This document shows positions 54,717 to 64,000 of a stretch of 64,000 bases of DNA, in pieces. Position 1 is the first letter of the stretch; every line of letters begins with the position of its first letter. A program made the position numbers and the translations under genes. Source of the DNA: Mytilus edulis (Eukaryota; Mollusca; Bivalvia; Mytilida; Mytilidae); contig NC_092354.1 of NCBI RefSeq assembly GCF_963676685.1, positions 24,708,193-24,772,192 on the forward strand, in the 5' to 3' direction. Below the pieces are notes generated by a model. That model worked only from the letters and a program-made list of their open reading frames with translations, was not told the DNA's origin and did no database searches.

Positions 54717-55279
54717 GGGGGCTCGCGGGTCTAAACCGAAATTTTTATTTAATATAGGACTTCGCTATATTTTTCTATAAATGAACTTTATCTTATACTT
54801 AAAAGAAAAATGAAATAAAAAATTTGGGGTCACCGTTCATTTACGGTCACAATCTGCCATCGAAAGAAGCATACATTTTTGTTAATGTCCTTTTTTTCTG
54901 TTGAACTAATAGGAGAAACAGAAGTAATATCAAAATAAAAAAAGAACTAAATTACAGAAATCGCTTAAATTTTACAATTATTTAGTTTATGTACAACTTA
55001 TTCGAAAACAACAATAAAAAATATAGGTCACCGATGAGATGAAAAAGATATTTCAATTTTAATGCCAAAAAATGGCATTTTAGCACCAAAGGGAGATAAT
55101 TTGGAGCTTTTTCAATGATATCTACATTTTAAAAGTCACCTAGGGCCAACACGAATTGGTTTTTTGGAAAGATTTTTGTACCATATGATAAGGTTACAAC
55201 TACTAAAGGTAATAAATAAAATTTGTAATGAAAAATAAATGTTTATTATTTTCTGAAAATTTTATACCCGCGAACCTCC
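54717..55279. mobile_element. 563-bp inverted-repeat element flanked by TTAA
   Basis: The left end gggggctcgcgggtctaaa follows TTAA (54713-54716). The right end, read backwards (ggaggttcgcgggtataaaa), abuts TTAA (55280-55283). A TTAA duplication is the mark of piggyBac and Kolobok transposons; termini rich in G favour Kolobok-like. No ORF inside, so non-autonomous. Confidence 0.7.
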
Positions 55280-55612
55280 TTAAGATAATTTTTCCCTTTA
55301 CAAAAGAATACAAAGTTGAACAACATCTTATTTATTAATAAAATCAAAAAGAAATTTAAATAAAATAAGTTTTGTAAGAAAAAGCAGACAAAATATCTCA
55401 AAATAAAGTTGTGACTTTTTTTCCTCTGACTTTTTATCCCTGATTTTTTTGTATGTGACTTTTTTCCTGTGATTTTTTTCCTTACATTCGTTTTTTCCCA
55501 ATTTCAGTGTATGCTATATAAGAATGGGTACAGTTTTTAATGGCAAAAATGGCACACTCCTACCAAATAAAATCGAAGTTACCCCCCGTGGCCCCCAAAG
55601 ACAGAAATCATA

Positions 55613-55638
55613 CTACTATATATATATATATATATATT
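55613..55638. repeat. TA microsatellite
   Basis: TA run near 55615-55637. Confidence 0.9.
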
Positions 55639-55735
55639 CTCTTGTGCGCCCTCCTTCACAAAACAAAATATTCGGATATTCAATTTATATACATATGTTA
55701 TTTATTTTGTTATTTTTATAGTAACTAAAATATAC

Positions 55736-55874
55736 CTGATTATACATATCTACTGTAGCGCATTTGATGGAACTCACAGAGGAATATTCGGTGAAAGGGG
55801 AATGAAACGATCTGTATTGACTGTCCCCAGGTACGATCATCCACATGATCCATATCATAGGGGCCGGTAACATA
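55736..55874 (-). CDS. Exon-like segment, minus copy of an inverted pair
   Basis: Minus strand: acceptor TTTTTCAAACAG|TATGTTACC. One frame reads YVTGPYDMDHVDDRTWGQSI, QIVSFPFHRIFLCEFHQMRY, SRYV then TAA; another is open to a donor ATCAG|GTATAT. The acceptor and the first about 20 bp recur in inverted orientation at 56345-56388. Family not recognised; the true frame is undecided. Confidence 0.3.
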
Positions 55875-56388
55875 CTGTTTGAAAAAAAAATTACACTGAT
55901 ATGTAATAATATACAATTATGGCCTTCATCAAAAGTTTTAATATCCAAAATTATTAAATCGAGAAAAGAGTTATTTTCCTCGAGGTCCGTAGGACCGAGG
56001 GAAAATAATCTTTTTCGAGATTTAATAATTTTGGATATTAACTTTTATAAAGGCCATAACTGTATTATTATACTGAACTGAACGTTAAGTTGTTATTTGA
56101 AAGACGTCGTGCAAATTGCCACCAAATGAGTTATTTTGCCTACCCGCTCATTCCCACACAGTTATTTTGCATACGCGCAGTTGCCCGCGGGAAATATGGG
56201 GTTATTTTGACAACGTGCATATTCCCTAACAGTTATTCTGCCTATGCGCAGTTACCCGCGGGAAAGAGGGGTTATTTGTGAAGGTTATTTTATTATAGTG
56301 GTTACTATAGTAAAGTATAATAATACGTATTATTACATATCAGTGTAAACATTTTTTTTTCAAACAGTATGTTACCGGCCCCTGTGAT
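55857..56388. repeat. Nested inverted repeats
   Basis: Outer arms: ggggccggtaacatactgtt (from 55859) against its complement ending near 56387. Inner arms: ttttaatatccaaaattatt (about 55936) against its complement (about 56015-56045), enclosing ttttcctcgaggtccgtagg. Between them tandem blocks with gcgcagttgcccgcgggaaa and gcgcagttacccgcgggaaa. Confidence 0.8.
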
Positions 56389-56463
56389 CCAGACATGTAT
56401 ATATGGCGGCACAGGCACTTGTCTCAGAAAACGAATCCTATATTATGTAGGGTTATTGTATGA
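56368..56463 (+). CDS. Exon-like segment, plus copy of the inverted pair
   Basis: Acceptor tttttttttcaaacag, then YVTGPCDPDMYIWRHRHLSQ, KTNPILCRVIV, TGA 56461-56463. The start matches the minus copy (YVTGPYD) and then differs. Short and without recognised family. Confidence 0.25.
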   Translation, partial: YVTGPCDPDMYIWRHRHLSQKTNPILCRVIV

Positions 56464-56565
56464 ATATTGGGGAATTGTCCGGAGTAGAATTTAATATTAT
56501 TGCACGAGCTTGTGAGTGTACAAGGGACAATATTCCCCAATAGTCTTTTTGTTGTTGGGATGTAT
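56455..56565. repeat. Inverted repeat around gcacgagcttgtgagtgtac
   Basis: tattggggaattgtcc near 56464 is mirrored by ggacaatattccccaatag near 56526; MITE-like, small. Confidence 0.6.
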
Positions 56566-56629
56566 AAGTGCTGAGCCACTCTGTTTTTGTTAGATGTATT
56601 TCTATCCATCTGATGTGTTAAGCCTTTTT

Positions 56630-57310
56630 CAACTGATTTTTATAGTTCGTTCCTATATGTTGTACTGTTACACCACTGTCCAAGGTTAGGGGGAGGGTTG
56701 GGATCCCGCTAACATGTTTAACCCCGCCACATAATGTATGTATGTGCCTGTCCTAAGTCAGGAGCCTGTAATTCAGTGGTTGTCGTTTGTTGTTGTGTTA
56801 CATATTTATGTTTTGTTCATTGTGTTACATTTGTCATTTAGGGCCTTTTATAGCTGACTATGCGGTATTGGTTTTGTACCGTACGCGTACGGTGACCTAT
56901 AATTGGTAATTTCTGTGTCATGTTCTTTCGTTCTTATGTTGTACTGTTTCACCACTGTCCCAGGTTAGGGGGAGGGTTGGGATCCCGCTAACATGTTTAA
57001 CCCCGCCACATTATGTATGTATGTGCCTGTCCCAAGTCAGGAGCCTGTAATTCAGTGGTTGTCGTTTGTTGCTGTGTTACATGTATTTGTTTTTCGTTCA
57101 TTTATTTGTACATTAATTTGGCCGTTAGTTTTCTCGTTTGAATTGTTTTACATTTGTTATTTCGGGGCCTTTTATAGCTGACTATGCGGTATGGGCTTTG
57201 CTCATTGTTGAAGGCCGTACGGTTACCTATAGTTGTTAATTTCTGTGTCATTTGGTCTCTTGTTTAGAGTTGTCTCATTGGCAATTACACCAAATCTTCT
57301 TTTTTATATA
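56630..57310 (-). repeat. Family C+B mussel repeat, two tandem copies
   Basis: Each copy has gtactgttacaccactgtcc or a close variant, gggatcccgctaacatgttt, caggagcctgtaattcagtg, then tatagctgactatgcggtat and the family B end. Copy starts are at about 56635 and 56930, showing that B is the continuation of C. Confidence 0.85.
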
Positions 57311-57454
57311 TATCATAGAGGGAAATTTTTGTTTACTTAATCTGAGAATGGAAATTGGGAATGTGTCAAAGAGACAACAACCTGACTAAAGAACAGAAAA
57401 CAGCCGAAACACTGATAAAATTTGTCGTCTTTGTACTGTGTATTGCACATACAA

Positions 57455-57592
57455 AAACATTGCGGTATGGGCTTTGATCATTGTTAAAGGTCGTACGGTG
57501 ACCTATTATAGTTGTTAATTTCTGTGTCATTTGGTCTCTTGTGAAGAGTTGTCTCATTGGCAATTACACCACATCTTCTTTTTTATATTAAC
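57455..57592 (-). repeat. Family B repeat end
   Basis: ttgcggtatgggctttgatc, ggtctcttgtgaagagttgt, attacaccacatcttctttt. Confidence 0.9.
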
Positions 57593-58024
57593 CGAACAAT
57601 AATTAATCTGCCCCGTCATTTTTTTAGTACTGCACGAGATTTTTTTTCTCGCTGAACACTTCGAAGTAACAAGAGTCACAAGAACAGTCATTGGAACTTT
57701 ATATAGGGGGAGGGGGTCTATATAGTTCAAATGAACTCGTAGTGACTCAGTATTAAAACATCAAAGGATCTTATTTTGCCGCAACTGTGAATTAAAAAAA
57801 TTAGAACTCGACTGGCTCTCTTCAACGTAAATTTCGTGACACCCTATGTTAATTTATAGTCAAACCTGATTATTTTTTAAAGCGACCATTATACTTTCAC
57901 AGCTAGGGAAAAAGGGTTGGGTTTTTTATGCACCAAAAACTTAATTCCCCTAACGTGTGTATACTACGGCAGACACGTGTAAAAGCCTTTTTATAGAAGT
58001 TTTTTTACAACAATAACTTAAAGA

Positions 58025-58092
58025 TTGATTGATTGATTGATTGTTGTTTGTTTAACGCCACATGAGCACAACAAGGCTATATCGCGGCGATA
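58025..58092 (-). repeat. Family D short repeat, reverse
   Basis: gattgattgattgattgttg, tttaacgccacatgagcaca and ggctatatcgcggcgat, the complement of 22390-22457. Confidence 0.75.
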
Positions 58093-58300
58093 TTTCATTT
58101 AATAAATTGTTTCTTATCTTACCTCCATTTGCTTGAAATAAAATGCCCAAATGTGATGGCGACCTGGTCCTTCCAAAATCAAAATGAAAATGAACAGGTT
58201 AAAATCGTGCCATATTTATCTCGATTTAGCTGAAAACTTTCCCGTTGCTCGCCTTAATTTAAACCAATTTGTTGCTTTATAAAACAATATATCGAAGAAA

Positions 58301-58672
58301 AAAAGGCAATTTATTATTATTGCATGATATTTTTATTGACTTATGAATTAATCTTAAAATGTTTTCTCGTTTTGATAATTTGTCGCGTTATTTAAAACGA
58401 TTTATTTTTATGGCGATAAAAAACAAATCGGCTAAATGCCTTGTTAGGCATTTTGTCGAAAAAAATAAATCGCAGTAATAAGAAAAAAAAGGCAATTTAT
58501 TATTATTGCATGATATTTTCATTGACTTATAAATTAATCGTAATTTTTTTTCTCGTTTTGATAATATGTCGCGTTATTTAAAACGATTTATTTTTAAGGC
58601 GATAAAAAACAAAGCGCCTAAATGCCTTGTTAGGCATTTTGTCGAAAAAAATAAATCGCAGTAATGAGAAAT
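58301..58672 (+). repeat. Tandem duplication, period 186 bp, with hairpin
   Basis: ggcaatttattattattgca at 58305 and 58491. Each unit ends aaatgccttgttaggcattt (a hairpin) and gaaaaaaataaatcgcagta. Confidence 0.9.
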
Positions 58673-58845
58673 AAAGCATTTTCTCGCTAAAAGTTATATC
58701 GCCATCTTGGATTATAAGTATTAAAACGAGGGTAATATACGCTTCCGTACATTTCATTTATTAGGTTTCGAGTAAAATCTGGCGTCTTAAAACTTAGCTA
58801 AGGCGAAAGTAGAAAGTTTTTCTGTCATTTTTTGTAGTGAATTGC

Positions 58846-58945
58846 TAACGCGTTAAAAATTATTTTAACGCGTTTAAACTACATTTATCGTGTTAAATGT
58901 CATTTTATCGCGTTAAATGTTAACGCGTTACTTTATCGGGTTTTT
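58846..58945. repeat. Cluster of GCGTTAAA / TAACGCG motifs
   Basis: taacgcgttaaa, ttttaacgcgttta, cgtgttaaatg, tcgcgttaaatg and taacgcgttac within 100 bp. Confidence 0.7.
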
Positions 58946-58949
58946 GACA

Positions 58950-60060
58950 TGAACGGCCTTTCATATACTTTCTCCAACCTTAAATATTTTTAGAGAACAG
59001 TTGACACCTACTGTTCTCTACAATATAAAACAGTAAACCTAGTAGTTATGTAAATAGTTTTAACCACATGTCATGTTAGTATTTGTTTATTTTTGGCACT
59101 TTTCTTTTGTAAATATTTATCTATTATTATCCTACGCATGCGCAGCAGTTAGTAATCATCAAAAATCTGATGGATAACTGGATACCATAAGAAGAAGATG
59201 TGTAAGTGAGGTTACTAGTTACAAGAGCGCAATTATTTGTTTACAATTAACCGGCAAATTTTTTACCCGGTACTCAGAATAGAATCCTATACGGCTTCTG
59301 ATTGGTTGATACAGGATTGGAATTACATTTAATCGAAAGCTTATCCAATTAGGTTTAAAATTGCCGAAAATCGTATTTACATTTTACGAAATATAGAAAA
59401 TATCTTCAATTTCTGCACGTCGGAGCCATTAAAAATATGCCTTTTTCATTAACGAATATAAAAGATATACATAATGAATATACATAATAAAAAGTCACAA
59501 ATAATTGTTGATCAAATGTTTCAATATCCAAGAGAAATGTATTTTCTAATACAGATATTCATATTTTGTCCTGTGACTTTCTGTCCTACACTTGAAAAAA
59601 AAAATCCATCCTGCAACAAATTTATGCATGTCTGAATATATTATTAAATTCTTCCAAAGTCCATATGTTCATATTCAGATAAGATAAATGTCAATAATAG
59701 ATGTCTATGGTAATGCAAACGCCTTGGAAAAATTATTTAAAAGACAAAAATTATTGGAAAAACATACTGACTTGTACAAACCGTTACCAAGGGAGCCCCT
59801 TTTGATTATATATTAATTTATTTATCTGAATCACAAAACAATATACAATATACGTTCAAACCTATGATTGCGTTGGATAAAAACCGCAATTTTTATACGT
59901 GTGAATGTAAAACAAATTTCGTTCTAGAAGGGTCACCAGATCCAGATTTCGACAATAAATGTCTCTTCAGTGATGTTTGGGATCGAAACATTTTTTTCAG
60001 TAATGTCTGATTAAATTTGCAGTAAAAAACTAAAAAATTTCAGCGGTAAAATATATTGTA
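58950..60060. other. Spacer upstream of the SANT-like exon
   Basis: No repeat shared with the window except gtcctgtgactttctgtcct at about 59570. No convincing promoter. Confidence 0.35.
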
Positions 60061-60073
60061 TGTTTTTTTGTAG

Positions 60074-60447
60074 ATTTATTATTGGAAGAGATTAGAAAAG
60101 ATTGTGATGAAAATGATGTAAACCAAGATGAACTACCAGTATATGAGATTTCAGATAGAGTATGTGGGAAGGACATAGAAATTGACAGATTGTCTGATCT
60201 TGATGAAATTGATGATGTAGAAGATGTTGATGATCAACCTGCAGCTAAAACAAAAAGAGTTCGCTGGCAAAAAAATGAAATTATAGAGATTGAAGAATAC
60301 TTCTCAGAAAACCTCAGGACAAAAACATGCCCATCCAAAAAAGAAGTTATAAAAGCAATTAACACAAGTAAAAAGAAAAAAGGAACATTGACCAATAGAT
60401 ATTGGCACACTATCATAAAAAAAATCTCAAACATGAACAAAAAAAGT
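60074..60447 (+). CDS. Exon with acidic region and SANT/Myb-like module, unnamed family
   Basis: Acceptor tgtttttttgtag, then LLLEEIRKDCDENDVNQDEL, an acidic run (DIEIDRLSDLDEIDDVEDVD), KRVRWQKNEIIEIEEYFSEN, LRTKTCPSKKEVIKAINTSK, KKKGTLTNRYWHTIIKKISN, and a possible donor AAAAAAA|GTAATA near 60447. RW-(T)-x-E-E/x-x-(A/I) ... F-x-x-x-(I/L) ... P-x-K-x-(E/D)-(C/V) ... R-x-W-x-x-I-K-x-x-(V/I) is a SANT-like pattern common at the C-terminus of unnamed cnidarian and mollusc proteins. Intact frame; if the donor is not used it ends at TAG 60490-60492. Confidence 0.45.
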
Positions 60448-60847
60448 AATAGCTTTTGGTGTTGTTCATTAATTGTATATATTAGGTTATAGTCCGTTTC
60501 ACTGCTATAAATGTGTTGAAAAAAAATCTTAAAAATACATTTTTTTCTCGATTTATGTTGACGTCTGACAGCCTTTTTTATGACTTCTTGGGGCCGTTGG
60601 GTGTCAGAGCGCACTCTGTATAGAAAACATGGAAATTGCCGACCCAGACTTGAGCTGGCATATTTCTATCCCGAATACGTTATAAATCCTTTGCAAAATA
60701 TATAAATTATATACCATTTGATTCCTTATTCATTTTCCTCCACGAATATGTTTGTTTTATTAACCTACTTATCCCCAACTATACAAACAAAGCTTTATTT
60801 CTATCAACCTTCCATTTTTCAGGAAAGTACTCTCACTTTGAACAAGT

Positions 60848-61130
60848 TATCATCTGACCTTGACCTTATTTTCAAGGTTCATTGGTCAATGTTAAATTTA
60901 TCTGATTTGGTCTGTTTTTCAGATATTATAACGATGGGTAAACTATATTTGGTGTATGGAATAATTGTAAGTTGTGTCTGTGTAGCAGGTGTCATCTGAC
61001 CTTCACCCAATTTTCATGGTTCATTGGTCAGTGTTAAATTTTTCTGATTTGGTCTGTTTTTCAGATACTGTAAGGATAGGTGAACTATATTTGGAGTATG
61101 GAATGGTTGTACTGCCTTTCCTTTTTGCCT
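60848..61130 (+). repeat. Mussel repeat, two tandem units of about 145 bp
   Basis: catctgaccttgaccttatt and catctgaccttcacccaatt start the units; both contain tctgatttggtctgtttttc and ggtgtatgg/ggagtatgg endings. Confidence 0.85.
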
Positions 61131-61753
61131 GAACCTATGGTTCAGGCTTCAGAATATTGGCGAGATTCGAAATTTAATATCCGGATGCTATGTGAAAAAG
61201 AAACAATGCGCATGTCTTGGAGGAAAAAAAGTATTTGCATTTGAATAATTTTAAAATAAATAGTTTTGAAATAAAGATCCTCATAACATTATGTTTATAA
61301 ATATCTATGAGCGTATTTTGCTCTTCATTCGTTTGCATGCGGCTCGTATATTTTTGGTAAATGTTTACATTGACATTGTTTACATCTGGCTATCTGAGAT
61401 TAAACACATGTTATGGTAATCTCGGTCGCTAATATATTTGATTTTGTCGTCTGCATTTATTAAATACAGATACAGAGCTAGCGTGTAGATATAAATAGCT
61501 TGCATCAAGTAATTTTAACTAGGTGCGTCACTTTGTTAAAAGTTTGTGTAAACATGAGGCACTATATGGGTTAAATATAGAATTAAATAAATGTCGGATA
61601 TGTATAATTTTGTTGAAACGCTAGTATGTTGTTTGATGATATAATGAGAAAATCAAAAAGTCATTTTTGATTTAGTTGTTGTCTGTTAACTATGATCACG
61701 GATGTGTTGATTTATTTCTTTATTCGATATTATTACCTTTCGGTATTTGTCAG

Positions 61754-62191
61754 AAGAGGAAAGCAATGAAGATGAAGCAGTGGATAGTAATGTTGAAAAT
61801 GGAATGATTACAAGTGTCTTTGATGTGGAGCCTTATTTAAGTTGTCCAAACAAAGGTTGCAATAATAGCAAACTAATAACTGTCTTGGAGAATACGAAGT
61901 ATTTAATGCAGTGTAAAAACTGCAAAGTCCAAACATCAGCATCATGTGCAAATAATTATATGCGTGCCACAAACTTCTTTGAAAGCGGCGATCTTCAGAA
62001 AAAAAAGTTGCAATAATCCTGCAACAAATTCAAGATCTGTTCAACAGTAGTATTCAAATGAGTGTTTCTTATGACGGTCAAGAAATCTTGTCACAGTTAT
62101 TTGAAATTCTACCTGTTTCTGTTAATTGCAAGATTATAAACAATACTGTCCGTTCAATAAGTGTCAAGAGAGATTCTGAAGCATTTAACTG
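61754..62191 (+). pseudogene. Zinc-ribbon / OB-fold-like protein segment, one frameshift
   Basis: Acceptor cggtatttgtcag, then EEESNEDEAVDSNVENGMIT, SVFDVEPYLSCPNKGCNNSK, LITVLENTKYLMQCKNCKVQ, TSASCANNYMRATNFFESGD. At a run of eight A (about 61999-62006) the frame must change to VAIILQQIQDLFNSSIQMSV, SYDGQEILSQLFEILPVSVN and IINNTVRSISVKRDSEAFN, TGA. C-x4-C ... C-x2-C followed by a (F/V)-x-(L/I)-x-x-F strand resembles the zinc-ribbon OB fold of RPA-like single-strand DNA-binding proteins, which occurs in unnamed mussel ORFs. The A-run shift may be a real lesion or an assembly error. Confidence 0.4.
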
Positions 62192-62245
62192 AATTATGTT
62201 TGCTCAGTTCCAAAATTTAATGACTGTCTTTACTATGCATAATAC

Positions 62246-62323
62246 AATTTTTGTCAACTTGTTCTCGTCCTTAATATGCATGAAATATTTGCCACTAGAC
62301 GTTACTAACCAACAATCGATCGA
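62246..62323 (+). repeat. Family A dispersed repeat, 3' end
   Basis: aacttgttctcgtccttaat, atgcatgaaatatttgccac, aaccaacaatcgatcgatc. Confidence 0.8.
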
Positions 62324-62504
62324 TCATCTTGGATGAGTTGTGTATTCAGGACATTGGTTTCAAGGTACCAACTGATAGATCCAAGATCTAGTTAAAAGGC
62401 TTCACTTACCTAGAAGTTACTTATGATAATCAAAGGAAAGCTTTGGATCAGTTAATACTGCTTACAGACTTACTTCATCTTTCAATGCCATTAGAAAGTA
62501 ATTA

Positions 62505-62640
62505 GCCACTTCTGTTTTCAAATCCGACAAATCAAAAGAAAAATGAGTTGTGGAAAACCATAACAGGGGAGGCTAGTGCATTGGGTGTCTGCAAGAGAAG
62601 TGAGACAGAAGTGAAAAAGCAGACATCGCAATATGTGTCG
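62505..62640 (+). pseudogene. Myb/SANT-like DNA-binding domain fragment (NAIF1/Harbinger type)
   Basis: The plus strand reads NPTNQKKNELWKTITGEASA, LGVCKRSETEVKKQTSQYVS with GC and TAA. K-N-x-x-W-x-x-I-(T)-x-x-(V/A)-(N/S)-A-(V/L)-GV-x-x-R-(T/S)-x-x-E-V-K-K is the Myb-like domain found in NAIF1-type proteins and the partner ORF of Harbinger transposons. The expected KW-x-D-L-K end reads Q-T-S-Q-Y, and the frame stops soon after, so it is decayed. Confidence 0.5.
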
Positions 62641-63203
62641 GGGTGCTAAATAAAAATACAAATAAAAGAGAGGAAACGAGCAAGACTGGAGTTAGACACA
62701 TGTTGACTATTGAAGAAAATAACATAATGAATGCTGAGGGATAGTGCCTCGTTCATTGGAGTTGGTGGCTTTGAGACGGAAATATCTTACAATATTTTAG
62801 TATTAATGACTTTGAAGCAATGTAAAGATGTTATATTCTTAAATGACAAAGAGTGTTGAGCAATTTCAAAGAAACTTTTAGATGGCCAGAAGATGTGACA
62901 TTTAAATCACCAAATCATGCTAGAGGGTAGTCAAAATTACCTCACTTCGAATGTTATTTAAGTTGCACTCTTCGTACAAACAGAAATATTGATATTAAGT
63001 ATTTTAAAATCCATCTTACTTCTTAACTTGTTCTAGAAGTAACCAGCTATCATAATTTGGTGTTAAAAAAGTTAGATTATGATTTTAATGGGTCCTAACT
63101 GCTATTATTTAAATAAACATTATTCTATTTTATTAGGACGTGTGATTATATTGAAATAAGGAGATGTGTTATTACTGAAAACCAATTGACAAAGATATGA
63201 ACA

Positions 63204-63739
63204 ATGTTATGTCGAAATAAAACCTTCAATACTGACCAAAGCCGAAATTGTTTTAATATATATCATCCTTTATCTACATTAAATATCAATATATCAAAAT
63301 TTAAAAAAAATTCCCATTTTGCAAGTAATGAATACACCAGGCGTATAAGAAGAGCAAGGAAATCTATAATTTACACAAAATTGAGAGTATCAGTACCAAC
63401 TGTAAGATCTGCCAAAAATTTAAAGAGGGATATTGACGACCGAAATCAGGAGAAATTGATATTGGAGAACCTAAAGCTCCTAAATCTATCATAAAAACAA
63501 ATATTATAAATTCTGGTACATTAACTGAGGAAAAACAAGTCATCTACAGTAGAAAAATATCACTTGACAAGATATGTATGTCGGTCCTCCAGGAACAAAT
63601 CCAGCTTGGCATTCTTCGTCATTTCACTGAAGAGGAATATTGCACCACATCTAACCATGAACTAAGGATCAACGAAACAACACCTGAAAATAAAGACGAA
63701 GTCATTAGAGAGAACAAGAAATATAAAACTATGACATGA
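63204..63739 (+). pseudogene. Unrecognised ORF, one frameshift
   Basis: 63204-63494 reads LSTLNINISKFKKNSHFASN, EYTRRIRRARKSIIYTKLRV, SVPTVRSAKNLKRDIDDRNQ, EKLILENLKLLNLS, stop. An overlapping frame continues PKAPKSIIKTNIINSGTLTE, EKQVIYSRKISLDKICMSVL, QEQIQLGILRHFTEEEYCTT, then TPENKDEVIRENKKYKTMT and TGA about 63739. One frame change near 63470 would give about 175 codons, basic then acidic. Family unknown. Confidence 0.3.
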
Positions 63740-63854
63740 TCACAGTAGCCTTCTAATTCATTCTCATATCTGTTTCTCTGTTTCCTGGATATATGATCAT
63801 GCCAATTACTTTACTAATAAGGAGTATCAGGAAAAGTTTCGAAAGGAAAAGGCA

Positions 63855-64000
63855 ATAAAATTTCTGTCTCTATCCAATATACCCTCATTATCCAGTGGCA
63901 GTCCAAATTTACCCGACCATCATCCCAGGTGGCCTCTATTGTATCAACCTACCTATTGTTTTTATTGTGAACTTGTTCTCGTCCTGAATATGCATGAATC
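63855..64000 (+). repeat. Family A dispersed repeat, runs off the window
   Basis: tctctatccaatataccctc, ggcctctattgtatcaacct and tcctgaatatgcatgaatc at the edge. Confidence 0.85.

Noticed and set aside
55524..55728. ORFs with YIYIYIY runs
   Set aside because: Translation of the TA microsatellite.

Overview
This is a window of nuclear DNA from an animal, almost certainly a marine mussel (Mytilus or a close bivalve). It is AT-rich (about one third G+C by eye), has no operon-like gene packing, and its coding segments are short, open stretches bounded by AG acceptors and GT donors. It is full of dispersed repeats that I recognise from mussel sequences, such as the blocks around tacgccagacgcgcgtttcg, tagctgactatgcggtatg and gcctgtatcgctcacctg. 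No rRNA, tRNA, CRISPR array or prokaryotic signal was seen. Species is an inference.

Layout. 0-10 kb: remnants of a DEDDh exonuclease-like gene and a hAT/ZMYM1-type transposase abutting each other, a 573-bp inverted-repeat element, a two-exon piece of an unnamed invertebrate family (minus, 5.5-7.2 kb), a KDZ-transposase-like exon and a LINE reverse-transcriptase (RT) fragment. 10-15 kb: a visibly GC-richer block with two C2H2 fingers, a PHD finger and a possible LTR, then an odd element whose flanks are packed with TGTCC/GGACA. 15-17 kb: a composite repeat containing two tandem arrays. 17-25 kb: repeats plus minus-strand exon candidates, one with a membrane helix, and a PIN-like nuclease pseudogene. 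25-32 kb: tandem mussel repeats, two inverted Gypsy gag/protease pieces, a LINE RT palm fragment, and a retroelement split by a TA-flanked inverted-repeat element. 32-40 kb: unnamed exons, a broken DDE-like transposase family member, and two phase-matched exons on the plus strand. 40-44.5 kb: the 5' half of a Jockey/I-type LINE and DIRS-like fragments. 44.6-52.5 kb: three minus-strand exons whose phases join into a CIDE-N domain protein, the best host-gene candidate here; its large intron holds a 35-37-bp minisatellite and an RT fragment. 52.5-64 kb: tandem and composite repeats, a TTAA-flanked element, inverted copies of an exon-like segment, and fragments with SANT-like and zinc-ribbon-like domains.

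Most coding segments are relics of mobile elements carrying stops and frameshifts. They do not form a pathway. The parts most likely to be expressed host sequence are the CIDE-N exons, the exon pair at 37.3-39.2 kb and the exon at 40.4-40.8 kb. All family assignments are from memory and reading by eye; no search was run.
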